Assembly: GCF_032362555.1 (NCBI RefSeq)
Contig: NC_083517.1
Coordinates: 4,670,001-4,734,000 of the forward strand
DNA: 64,000 nucleotides
Reading direction: 5' to 3'
From: Amyelois transitella
Lineage: Eukaryota; Arthropoda; Insecta; Lepidoptera; Pyralidae
The notes beneath the pieces were generated by a model. That model had not been told where the DNA came from and did no database searches. It saw nothing but the letters and a program-made list of their open reading frames with translations. Position numbers and translations under genes: made by a program. Every line of letters begins with the position of its first letter. Positions within the stretch are counted from its first letter, which is position 1. Positions 43,821 to 55,800 of this stretch are shown here, one piece after another.

Positions 43821-46800
43821 ATGGCGGAAGTGGACCCTGAGACATTACTGGAGTGGCTCCTAACAGGCCAGGGAGATGAGCGTGACATGCAGCTTATCGC
43901 TCTCGAGCAGCTTTGTATGTTGCTTCTCATGTCTGACAATGTCGACAGATGCTTTGAAAGGTATTTTCATAAATTTGGTAGAACTTCATTGTTATGAATA
44001 CAGTCATATAATGATTATGTTAAGAATGAAACCTAAAATAAAATAAAAATATACTAAGATTGCCAGTATCCTAGGCAATTAAAATAAATTAATAAACTGG
44101 TCTCATAGGCACAAAGGTAGTTAAGTCACACATGGAAATAAAAACAACCATCTGTCAAGCCTTCATCCATTGGTAATGCCATGGAAGATACATATACATA
44201 CTATGAAAACAATTAAAATATTCACTGTTATAGCTAAGCTCACATCTATACTAATATTATAAAGCTGAAGAGTTTGTTTGTTTGAACGCGTTAATCTCAG
44301 GGACTACTGGTTTCAAAATGAAAAATTATTTTTGTGTTAAATATATCATTTATCGAGGAAGGCTTTAGGCTATATAACATCACCCTGCAACTATAAGGAG
44401 CAAAGAAATAATGGAAAATGGGGAAAATTATTCAGTCTTCAATGATGCCCAAAATAACTATTCCACGCAGACGAAGTCGCGGGCACTGCTAGTACTATTA
44501 ATGTTATTGAAATGTGATCACTCCATTGGGACCACTCCATCTCTTTCCCATGGATGACGTAAAAGGCGACTAAAGGATAGGCTTACAAACTTTGGATTCT
44601 TTTTTAGGCAATGGGCTAGCAACCTGTCAGTAGCTGAATGTGGCCAATCAGTCTTTTCAAGACTGTTGGTTCTTTCTACCCCACAAGGGATATGGACCTG
44701 ACCATATGTACGTATGTATGAAATTTTGAAAGCTTAATTTTTATTTTATTTTTCAGTTGTCCTCCAAGAACATTTTTGCCTGCTCTCTGCAAAATATTCC
44801 TTGATGAATGTGCTCCGGACAATGTACTAGAAGTTACTGCAAGAGCTATAACTTATTATTTGGATGTTTCTGGTTGGTATAGTTCTTTTCAAAAAAGGTA
44901 GATTAGTGTATTAGTTTTATTTCTGTTGTTGTAATAAAATATTAAATGCTGTAATTACGATAGCCTCGCAAATTATATTATAATATTTATTTTAAGTACA
45001 ACAGTTATCTTTTTGTATTATTCATGTTTCAATAATTTTTATATTAGGTCCTTATGAAATTGGCATTTGGTATATGAAAAAAAAGTTAAATATTTTTTAA
45101 TATAATATAGTTATTTAATCAAAGTGCATGTTAAACAATCCAAATGAAGCTCTTCTATTTTGTGAAGCAGCAGAGGCGTCGGCAATTGACCAGGCTCAGT
45201 TGTTTAGCAGCTAGCTTTTCCATCATAGTTTGCATTTGCTGAAGCCTGAAACTAACTCAGACGTGGTTTGCGATGGATAGCCCTCAATTCTTCATTCCAC
45301 GAGGCTTGTTCTGCAGGTTGAAAATGTTGCAACCAAAAATGCACTATGTTTTCTTTTGCGACACATCATTAACCCTTCGAACCGTTTCCGCAGCACTGGT
45401 GCCATGGTGGAACTTGTTCTCGTAATTTTAACGCGATATTTAAGGTTTCCATTTTGTAAGCTGAGTGACGCAAAAAGAAAAATCAGAAGAAAAAAAAACA
45501 AATGAATGACAAATTCACGTGAAAATAGCTGTATAAATTTAAATTTGGAATTCCTAACCAAAGAAGAGAAATTTGTGGTTAGAGTGATAGTACAACAAAA
45601 CACTTATTTGATATGTAAGGACCTTATATTAGAATAGGAAGAACAAAACTTTAATGGAATAATTACCTTTTTCCAGCTGAATGCACAAGGAGGATTGTAG
45701 CTATTGAAGGTGCTGTTAAAGCTATCTGCAGCAGGCTGCTTACAGTTGATCCTAACAATCGCACAAGTAAAGACTTGGCTGAGCAATGTATCAAAGTAAG
45801 TTTTTATAAATTTGCAATAATTGCTAGTGATAGCTAGGTTCTAATCTTCCTCTTGGCATGTTTATGTCGTTCCAACATACATAGTAATTTTGCAGAAATC
45901 GTACAGCTCATTCAATGATGGCCACAGATAGATGTTGTTTCTTCATTTTGGGATATTTTGGATTAATTTATGATTAAACTTTGCTGGAAAGCTTTAAGCA
46001 TATACTATAATATTTTTGTTTAATTATGGGAGTTAAGTATATTTGATCTCAATATTGTAAGAAGATATAAGCTTAAATATTGCTTAGTCTTGTTTACTAT
46101 AACAATTTGTTATAGGTCCTAGAATTGGTGTGCACCCGCGAAGCAGGCGCGGTGTGGGAGGGCGGCGGGCTGCCCGCGGTGCTGCACTTCATCACGCAGC
46201 ACGGCACCTCCGTGCACAAGGATACCTTGCACTCCGCCATGGCTGTGGTTTCTAGGTAAAATTCCATTCAGTTACTTTATACTTTTTTCATACTGTGTAT
46301 GCTTTTATTGTGGCATTATTTTGAACTGTACCTTTTATTTTCTTTGAAGTTTCGGTTGCATCCTCATTTTCCTTGCATGGCCAGAGGTACTTTCAACTGT
46401 ACTAAAGGAGTAGCCTCATAAAACCCCACTCCTGCATCACGATACGATCGATTGCCCCTACCTCAATACGCTAATAAAGTGTCAAATATTATATTCTAAG
46501 TAATAATATAATAATCATTCTGATTTTACCATTTATGAAAATACCTGTTTATGTCACGTCATTGTCTCTTTTTAATAAGTATATGTTCATTTAGAATTAA
46601 CTAGATTGCTAGGAATTAAGTGTATATTATTTGTTTGATTGCAGGGTGTGCGGCAAAATGGAGCCGGGCGATGCTCGTGTGGGCGACGCGGTGTCGTCCC
46701 TGTCGTCGCTGCTGCGGCACGGCGACGCGCGCGTGGCGGACGCGGCGCTGCGCTGCTTCGCCTCGCTGGCCGACAGGTTCGCGCGGGCACATGCTGACCC

Positions 46801-49800
46801 TGCACCGCTAGCTGAACACGGTATGGGTGAAATTCACTCTTCAATTGAAATTTACTTTTAAATTTATGAATTCTTGAAAAATTTGTAGTCGCCATTATTG
46901 TTCTCAACATATTATGAGATAACCTTTAGCACTGTATAATTCGTTAAGTTATGATAGAACATAGATGTGGCGTGTCAAGTGAAAAGGATTGTTTCTACCA
47001 TCGTGATGCTTATGTGAAGACAAAATACTTAAAAAATAATTTTGTTTGACCAGGTCTGATAGAAGAGCTGGTACGTCGCTTGGGAAGCACAGAAAGCAGC
47101 GAAGACAAATGTCTGTCACCATCTGTATCTACCACCGTTAGCTTGCTCTCCACTTTGTGCCGGGGTTCGTCTCAGATTACACATGTAAGTTCCGACAATA
47201 CATTTTAATTAATTATTGTATTATATAGTTCAACCCTACATTTTGAAATATAGATATATGTATATATTTAATTTTGTCATGAAATCTTGTTTTCCCCTAG
47301 GATTTGGTCCGCCTAGAGTTGTGCTCGGCAATAGAGACGGCCGTGCAAGCGGACGAGAGGTGGTGTCTGGAGTGCATGCGACTTGTTGACCTGTTGCTCG
47401 TGCTGCTGTGTGAAGGACGACACGCAATACAGACGTGAGTTACATTTACTGTTATTTAAGGCTGACTGACGCTCCATGTTAATAGTCAGGTAACCATAAT
47501 AGAGGAGAGGTAAGCGAGCAGTACCCAGATTAGAATTTCAATTCGGCAAAGTGCCCGATTTTCTTGACATTTACGTGACTTATTTTTAACCAATTTCAAA
47601 AAAGAGAAGGTTCTCATTGCAACTGTATTTTTGAAACTAACTGGATCTGTGTGATTTATCCATACTTAAATATAATATTAATTTACAGGGGTCTAAATCG
47701 TAATGGCGGCTCAGCGTCTGGCTCAAGCAGCGGGGGCGCTAGCGGCGAAGGTTCCAGCGGGGGTTCCACTCGAGGCGACAAGTCTCACCGACAACTCATA
47801 GACTGCATCCGAGGCAAAGACACCGATGCCTTGCTCGCGGCCGTCACGAGCGGCGCCGTCGACGTCAACTTCACCGACGATGTCGGTCAAACGCTGCTCA
47901 ACTGGGCGGCCGCTTTCGGAACTAAGGAGATGGTCGAGTTCTTATGCGAAAAGGGTGAGTTTTTATACAGATTTCTATGAATCACTGAGTAGTTTTTAAG
48001 AGCAAATTCTTGTTGAATTTTAAATTTATTCCATTTCCACTTTAAGCTATAAACACTTTGATATGCAACAGCTTAGTGCAACTGCACCACTCAAAGATGA
48101 AAAATTGGTGCATGACATTTTCAATTAGGTACTCCTACTAAGAAATGACGGAAACTAACTGTTTTGTGACTATAAGTAATGTTTAAAAAAATTTATTTCT
48201 TTATATGTTACATTTCGCTCAAATATACCATTTTTATTATAAGGTGCGGATGTAAACCGCGGTCAGCGTAGTTCTTCCTTACACTACGCGGCGTGTTTCG
48301 GTCGGCCGGCGATCGCCAAAGTGCTACTACGATACGGCGCCAACGCAGATCTGAGAGATGAGGACGGCAAGACACCGCTAGATAAAGCTAGAGAAAGACA
48401 CGATCAAGGTAATTTACAAATCTTTCAATCACACAGTATACATTTTCCTTTTTTAATACATACTGGACCTGTGTATATGCTCATCATTCTATTTTCAATT
48501 TTCTTTGCAACGATTTTTCTTTTTCGTTGTTAGGACACAGAGAAGTAGCAGCGATATTGCAATGTCCCGGAGAGTGGTTAGTGGTCGGCAATCACGACTC
48601 GCCGACATCATCAAACGAAGATGATTTTCCAGACACTGGTGATAAGGAAATGGCTGCTATTTATCTTGAGTAAGTTTTTTTTTTAATTTTGGTAGCTGAT
48701 TGACTTGGCCTTAAATATTAGTTTTAATGAATTATGGTAAAAAAAATTATGATTTTAAAAGTATCTTCCTTATCACTTCCCAATCGTCTAGTTACTATCC
48801 CAATAAGCGGCATTTTTGATATCCATTTAAAATTTCCAGACGTTTAGTGCCTCTGTTTTGCTCGCGCTACCTCGGCGCTGGCGGCGCTAGTGTGCGTCGC
48901 GCCTGTCTGTCTCTCGTCCGCAAGATGGTGCACTACGCGCCGTCCAGCCTGCTGCGTAGAGCGCCGCACACCACGCCCGCGCTACTGACGCAGCTCGTGG
49001 CCGCCGTGCTGGACAACGTGGTGAGTGTGACTAGTGTCGTGTGTCCACATTGTCGCTAGTGTGCGTCGCGCCTGTCTGTCTCTCGTCCGCAAGATGGTGC
49101 ACTACGCGCCGTCCAGCCTGCTGCGTAGAGCGCCGCACACCACGCCCGCGCTACTGACGCAGCTCGTGGCCGCCGTGCTGGACAACGTGGTGAGTGTGAC
49201 TAGTGTCGTGTGTCCACATTGTCGCTAGTGTGCGTCGCGCCTGTCTGTCTCTCGTCCGCAAGATGGTGCACTACGCGCCGTCCAGCCTGCTGCGTAGAGC
49301 GCCGCACACCACGCCCGCGCTACTGACGCAGCTCGTGGCCGCCGTGCTGGACAACGTGGTGAGTGTGACTAGTGTCGTGTGTCCACATTGTCGCTAGTGT
49401 GCGTCGCGCCTGTCTGTCTCTCGTCCGCAAGATGGTGCACTACGCGCCGTCCAGCCTGCTGCGTAGAGCGCCGCACACCACGCCCGCGCTACTGACGCAG
49501 CTCGTGGCCGCCGTGCTGGACAACGTGGTGAGTGTGACTAGTGTCGTGTGTCCACATTGTCGCTAGTGTGCGTCGCGCCTGTCTGTCTCTCGTCCGCAAG
49601 ATGGTGCACTACGCGCCGTCCAGCCTGCTGCGTAGAGCGCCGCACACCACGCCCGCGCTACTGACGCAGCTCGTGGCTGCCGTGCTGGACAACGTGGTGA
49701 GTGTGACTAGTGTCGTGTGTCCACATTGTCGCTAGTGTGCGTCGCGCCTGTCTGTCTCTCGTCCGCAAGATGGTGCACTACGCGCCGTCCAGCCTGCTGC

Positions 49801-52800
49801 GTAGAGCGCCGCACACCACGCTCGCGCTACTGACGCAGCTCGTGGCCGCCGTGCTGGACAACGTGGTGAGTGTGACTAGTGTCGTGTGTCCACATTGTCG
49901 CTAGTGTGCGTCGCGCCTGTCTGTCTCTCGTCCGCAAGATGGTGCACTACGCGCCGTCCAGCCTGCTGCGTAGAGCGCCGCACACCACGCCCGCGCTACT
50001 GACGCAGCTCGTGGCTGCCGTGCTGGACAACGTGGTGAGTGTGACTAGTGTCGTGTGTACACATTGTCGCTAGTGTGCGTCGCGCCTGTCTGTCTCTCGT
50101 CCGCAAGATGGTGCACTACGCGCCGCCGTCCAGACGTGCTATACAGCATTCCCTTTCTAATTATGTAAGTGGGTCCATTGAAAGGCGTATTGTTCGCATG
50201 TAACAAAGTTCGTGAATACCGTCCAGTGGTCGTCATACATACATTTCATTACATAGCAATGGTTTCATAGTCTATGCTTATTATATTATGTATGGACGTT
50301 TGTAATCATCTGTGCCTGCAGCTTGTTTCAAAACATAGAGGTAAAGAGCAATTAAGTCTTGTTCTCTCACCTATTATATTTTGTAGGTATTTAGTAAGAA
50401 ACTTGTTTCTGATCTATGAGATAAGACGTGTGAATTAATACGAGGTATACGCACATGAACTTAAAGCAACTAATGGTTGAAATTGTGTTGAAATTTTAAT
50501 AAAAACAAGGTACTTTAGGGACGGTCAGTCGTTGGATGAAGATAAAGGATTACGACAAAAGCTTTCCTTCTAACAAAATAATGAGTTCAAAGTAAAAGTA
50601 ATTTAACCATTACAGTACAGTACTACTGCTTTTATAAATCGCATCGGCAATAATCGACGGCGAAGAATTGCACAACCTACCGCCATTTCAAATCGAATGA
50701 AAACAATTAACGACCATAAACATTAAAACTTATCAATAATAAAACAATACAAAAAGAAAATGTCTCCTGCTATCTCGCTCATAATAGTAGTACAATAGCA
50801 GACTTATATGGGTTTTTCGTCACTCAGTTCGCGGGAAGAAATGGCCCGCTCTGAAAGGCTCAAATATTTTCGCGCCATAAAAAATTTGACATGGGCGTAA
50901 CTTATAAAAGTGGTAAGACTGTAACCAAATGTTTTATATAAAGACCTTTATACTAGCATAATATGTTGTGATGTGCAATCAGGGCGAGATCGGCGTGCGG
51001 CGCTGTCCGCCGCGGTACCTGCGCTCCCGCTATATTCGCCCCCCAGCGGTAATGTTCCGATGGTGTGATGATTCCTATGAGTGTGCTCACCCAATGTGCG
51101 GCTCTAATACTAGCCGTGTATGCGGGCGGATCTCTTGTATATTGTTCCTCTATAAGTTCATGTAACATTTGACCAATTTGAGTTTCCATTCGACTCGATT
51201 CAGATGTTATTTGTCGCGATCGTGTTGTCATTGGACCCGAGATTGATCACTTACAATTACAGACTTATCATTTATCATCTTGTTTCAGTATAAAGATCAT
51301 CAATCTGTGTAATTTGTCCCGTATATATTTATTAATTATTTATTTATATCAACATGGCTTTGGCGTTTACAGTAACAAACCAATAAAATCGAGCGATACG
51401 CCCGTATCGATTTCACCCTCACATTTTTAAAGAGTTACCTACTCGTAAAATTGTGTTGAATGTATCTACGCACATTGTTGAGGCGTGTATTTTGTTCTAT
51501 GCCTATTGTTAGAGCCGCAGGACCGACAGACGAAGACGTACGGATGTTTTCACATGATTTATACTTATTGGAAAAATTTAAAAATGGTTTGAAAATTAAC
51601 GTGTCCAAATTTCATGACGCCATTTTAATATATCCGTACGGAGACGCCGAAGTAATGCCCGGCTGACAATATAGCTAAACTCTTCCAGTTAATGTAGTCA
51701 CATTTCAGTACTAATACTTAATTGTCGATATTTTTATTTCTTCTTAATTACATTGCTATTTGCTTTCCAATACATCAACATTTTTTTGTAAAGACATCAC
51801 ACCATCGAAAATTACTTGCATCAACCGTCCTGTTTGTGTTTTATGTTTTAATGTCCTTATTAATTTTCATGTGTTTTTTTTTTACCGTTTTGTTTGTGTA
51901 CTTATATTTTTTATCAACAGGTACAGATAACAAATAAAGTGTTTTGTGCACAAAATTATGTTAATACATATTACACAGCTAAAGAGATCTAGCAAGTCTT
52001 TCTTGTTCTAGTTTTAGAATTAGTTATTGTGTACATGTTCTAAGGCGATGGTCATTTGTTTTTGTGTGTGACCCAAATTGTGTCATCTGCCAGAAGTGAT
52101 GAAAGTAAGAAGTGAGTCATAGATATACCTAATAACAAAATTTTATTTTCTTATGCAAAATTCAACTTTCCAAAAATATTCTTAGTACTGTATTGGTTGC
52201 TCACAGCTATTAGATTTTAGTTTATTTCGGTGATTATGATTTAGTGTGATAATAACTAAAAATTGAAAATTAGGACGACGACGATGGTCACCTCATCGTA
52301 CTTGGCATTGCTGAAGAACTAATGGTGAAGGCTGCCGAAATATATCTGGAGCAGTTTGCAAGGCTTGGCGTCTTCAGCAAGGTGGAAGCGTTGGCCTCGG
52401 AGCCCGCCTCGCAAGTTTCGTCTGATGGAGAAACTAGCATTGCAGGTAAGATATGATGTGTTTGAATCAAAGTGGCCAGCTTTGAAAAAGAAAAAAGCTA
52501 TTCTATTAAAGAGATGAGGTCAATTGGTTCTCCCCGACCTCCTGGGTCATTGTCAATCAATGAGGATGTAACCGGGATTGTTACGAGAAGGATGAGAAGC
52601 ATTTCTAAATTTTGTACCAATATTTGTTCTTTTAAATTTTTCTTTTTCATTGACTGTAGATTTAATTCATGTGGCAAAACGTTTTACTGTCAAGTTTTTC
52701 GATGCCGTACCTGTGCTGTGCAACCAATTGCACCTCATTTCAGTGTCGTTTTCCTTTATTTATAAATCTGAAATGTTGTTTAAAGTCCCTCAATGGCAAT

Positions 52801-55800
52801 TTAAATTACCATGAACCCTATCAGGAGGGCTCCACATCTCCAGATTTCGAATCGGTCTCCTAGCGATGCTAACGAGAAAGTTATATTTGGCTCTTCACAG
52901 GTAGTAGTGAAGACGCAACATGCCTATCCCATGGCGTGGCGTACTCTTGGGGCGAGTGGTCCCTGTGCCGCGGACGCGACGCTCTATACGTGTGGAGCGA
53001 CACCGCCGCGCTCGAACTCAGTACCGGCAGCAACGGGTGGTTCCGGTTCCTCCTGGACGGCAAGCTGGCCACAATGTACTCTAGTGGCAGCCCCGAGCAT
53101 CAGACTGATAATACCGGTTTGTATTACATAGCTAAAGGTACTTGTGGGGTATATAATACTTTGTGTCGTCTGCGACAATAACGCTGATTATCAAACCAAA
53201 TGCTGTCGTCGCTTGCCGTGGTAAATGCGGCTTGCTTTCGGTCGTAGCAGATCGCATACTTAATTATAACGTTTATAAATAGTCTTGCCTTAAAAGTCGT
53301 TATAGATATTTTAAACTTAACATTTCAGAAAATCGTGGAGAATTCATCGACAAATTGCAAAGAGCTAGAGCTTCCGTGAAGAATGTAGTACCTCAACCCA
53401 TACTATCTAAGCCAGGGACAACTAGACTTATCCTCGGAAATTGGGCATTATCCTGCAAGAAGTACGTACTTTGAAATTTGGAACACGTGCTGTGAAGTAG
53501 TTTTTATTACTGAACTTATATAACATTTCTATGTAATTTTTTTTTAGGGAGAAAGAATTGCAAATACACAATACAGATGGCCAGCAGCAAACGACAATAC
53601 TGAAAGAAGATCTGTCTGGATTTATTTTCGAATCCAATCGCGGCACTAAGCATACATTTACAGCTGAAACATTTTTATGTAAGAATTTAACTTTCTTTTC
53701 TTTTTTCTATATGACTTCGGTCTTTTCAGTTTTAAAATTTTAAATTTCAATGTGTAGGTCCGGAGCTCGCCACAGGTTGGACAAACCGTCGCCCTGTGAC
53801 TTCAGATTGCGCGACGTCCAATCAAAATAGATCTCGTTCATCTGCAAAAGCTGAAGCCCTCAAAGCACAGGTATTTTATATAGTTTACTAGTTTATGTAC
53901 CTACTTTATCGTACAGATGTAGCAGCAGCGCGCGACCACCACTAGTGACGATGGTCGGTGGTCCGTCTGCACCAAGCCTTAGGCTCCTTGTTTCGGTATC
54001 ACTTCAAACAAAGTAGTGTTATAGTTTTTTAAAAATGATGGGATTTTAACCTAATTAGCTACTACCTACTACCTACCTACTTACCTGTTTCTACATAACA
54101 AAGCTTGTATTGCAGGTTCGATCGCGCGCCCGAGCCCTGTTCTCCCGGCACCTGAGCCACGCGGCGACGCGCCAGCCGCGGCCGCCCGTGGCGCGCCTGC
54201 GCGTGCTGCTGGCCAGGACGCAGCGCCTCGCCACGCAGCCCACAAGTCAGTGCTCACACGTGACGGCTCTCAGTATCGCGTCGTCAATTCATATGATTTC
54301 ACATGCAGCAAGCAAAAAAAGCTGAAGCAAATCTCGTACATAACTAACTAACATGTAATGCAACAAACACTTGCTTGTGGATTGTTTTACATTGACGTTT
54401 TAATCGCATACTTCAAGAGAATCACTGACAAATGTGTGTAGAGCTGTACAGTATGTACAAATCAATCGGTCGATTCATCTGTTAGAGGATAACCGTTTTG
54501 CAGCTGATGACGAGTCTTAAAAACGTATTTATATATTTATTTTTTCCTAAAACAGAAGATTGGCAGGCGGAACTTCGCGAGTCACTGGACCAGCTGACAG
54601 AACTATTGTGCGGGGACGAACTGCTGTCCGCGTACGAATTGCAGTCATCCGGCCTCGCCCCTTCTTTGTTACAAGTGCTTTCGCCGCAGCCCAATGGTAA
54701 GAACGATAAATTTTATGTTACAAAATAAAAAAAGAGTAAAAAAAATAATTAACATTGATTTTTACAAGCCAGAAAATTAATGTTTTTAAAAATAGTGCTG
54801 CCAGAGATTTTTCTTGTCTTAACGGCTGTAATTATATTTAAATCTAAATATTTAAAATTATATTTTACACAGATGCACCAGGACAGGCCAGCGAACGCGA
54901 GCGTGTGGTCCGAGAATGGGTTTCCAGCGATTCCGGCCGAGCGGGCGCTACGCTCGCGTCCAGGCTTGTTGGCGTACTAGAAAGCGTTGAGCGATTGCCC
55001 GTGCTCGCCCCTCCCGGCGACGCCCCGCCCCCCACCTCAGCCGCCTCCCTCCATCACCTCGCCAAACGGATACGGTAAATTTCAAGCTCATTATTTAATA
55101 GCCTAACGTAAAGTACCCAATGTCCGACAGACCACCAATGATCGACACATAAAAAGTAAAATAAAAAAAGGATATACTAATGTTGTGTATTTGAACGTAA
55201 ACGAAGCATAAGTTATACACAAGGTTCATCCAGCTCTCATTGCAAGTGTCACTTTCTACATTCGGTTATTTTGATAAAAAATGGTTGAGCTTTAAATATC
55301 GACCGGCAGAAGTTTTTAACGGAAAGCCACTTTTATTAGTGAAATCACTAAGGAGGTGAGTAAGGTTTATTGCTCATAACTTTTTTCGGTTTAAAGCTAC
55401 CATTTGAAAATTTTAGGCTGGGTGCACGATTAATGGACCGTTAAATATTGGGTGTCCATAAATAGAACATGTCGATTACTAGATTTCGATTATTGGAACA
55501 TGTCGAAAACCGGTTGTCGGTAAATGGATTTCTGCAGTCGAATATTAGGCCAAAAATACCATAAATCTATATTGGTATATCTTGTAAATTTTTATATCAC
55601 ATTCATTTCTACTTTAATATATCATGCAAAATACCCTAAAATTTTACTCAAAACTTCAAAATATGATAAAATAATAAAAATAAAACAAATATTGTAAAAA
55701 TACTAGAGTTCGTGCGTAAAAGTGTCGATGATTGGGGGTTTTACCGTACGTACATTTCATAGCATTCATACTGGAGAGTGTAGAGCGTCTGGTTGTGCTC

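Noticed and set aside
46587-46910. An Arg/Ala/Pro-rich minus-strand protein
   Set aside because: It is the antisense shadow of GC-rich HECTD1 exon 5.
48886-50068. HECTD1 copies as extra armadillo-type repeats in the protein
   Set aside because: The unit is not a multiple of three, stops appear at each junction, and the family needs exon 11 joined directly to the DDDDGH exon at 52274.
49034-50073. Six separate 64-residue proteins, one per repeat unit
   Set aside because: They are the same open frame seen once in each copy of the exon 11 tail; each crosses a splice donor and ends at the repeat junction.
48886-50133. A CRISPR array
   Set aside because: The whole 169-bp unit repeats with no unique spacers, and it is exon-derived in an animal genome.
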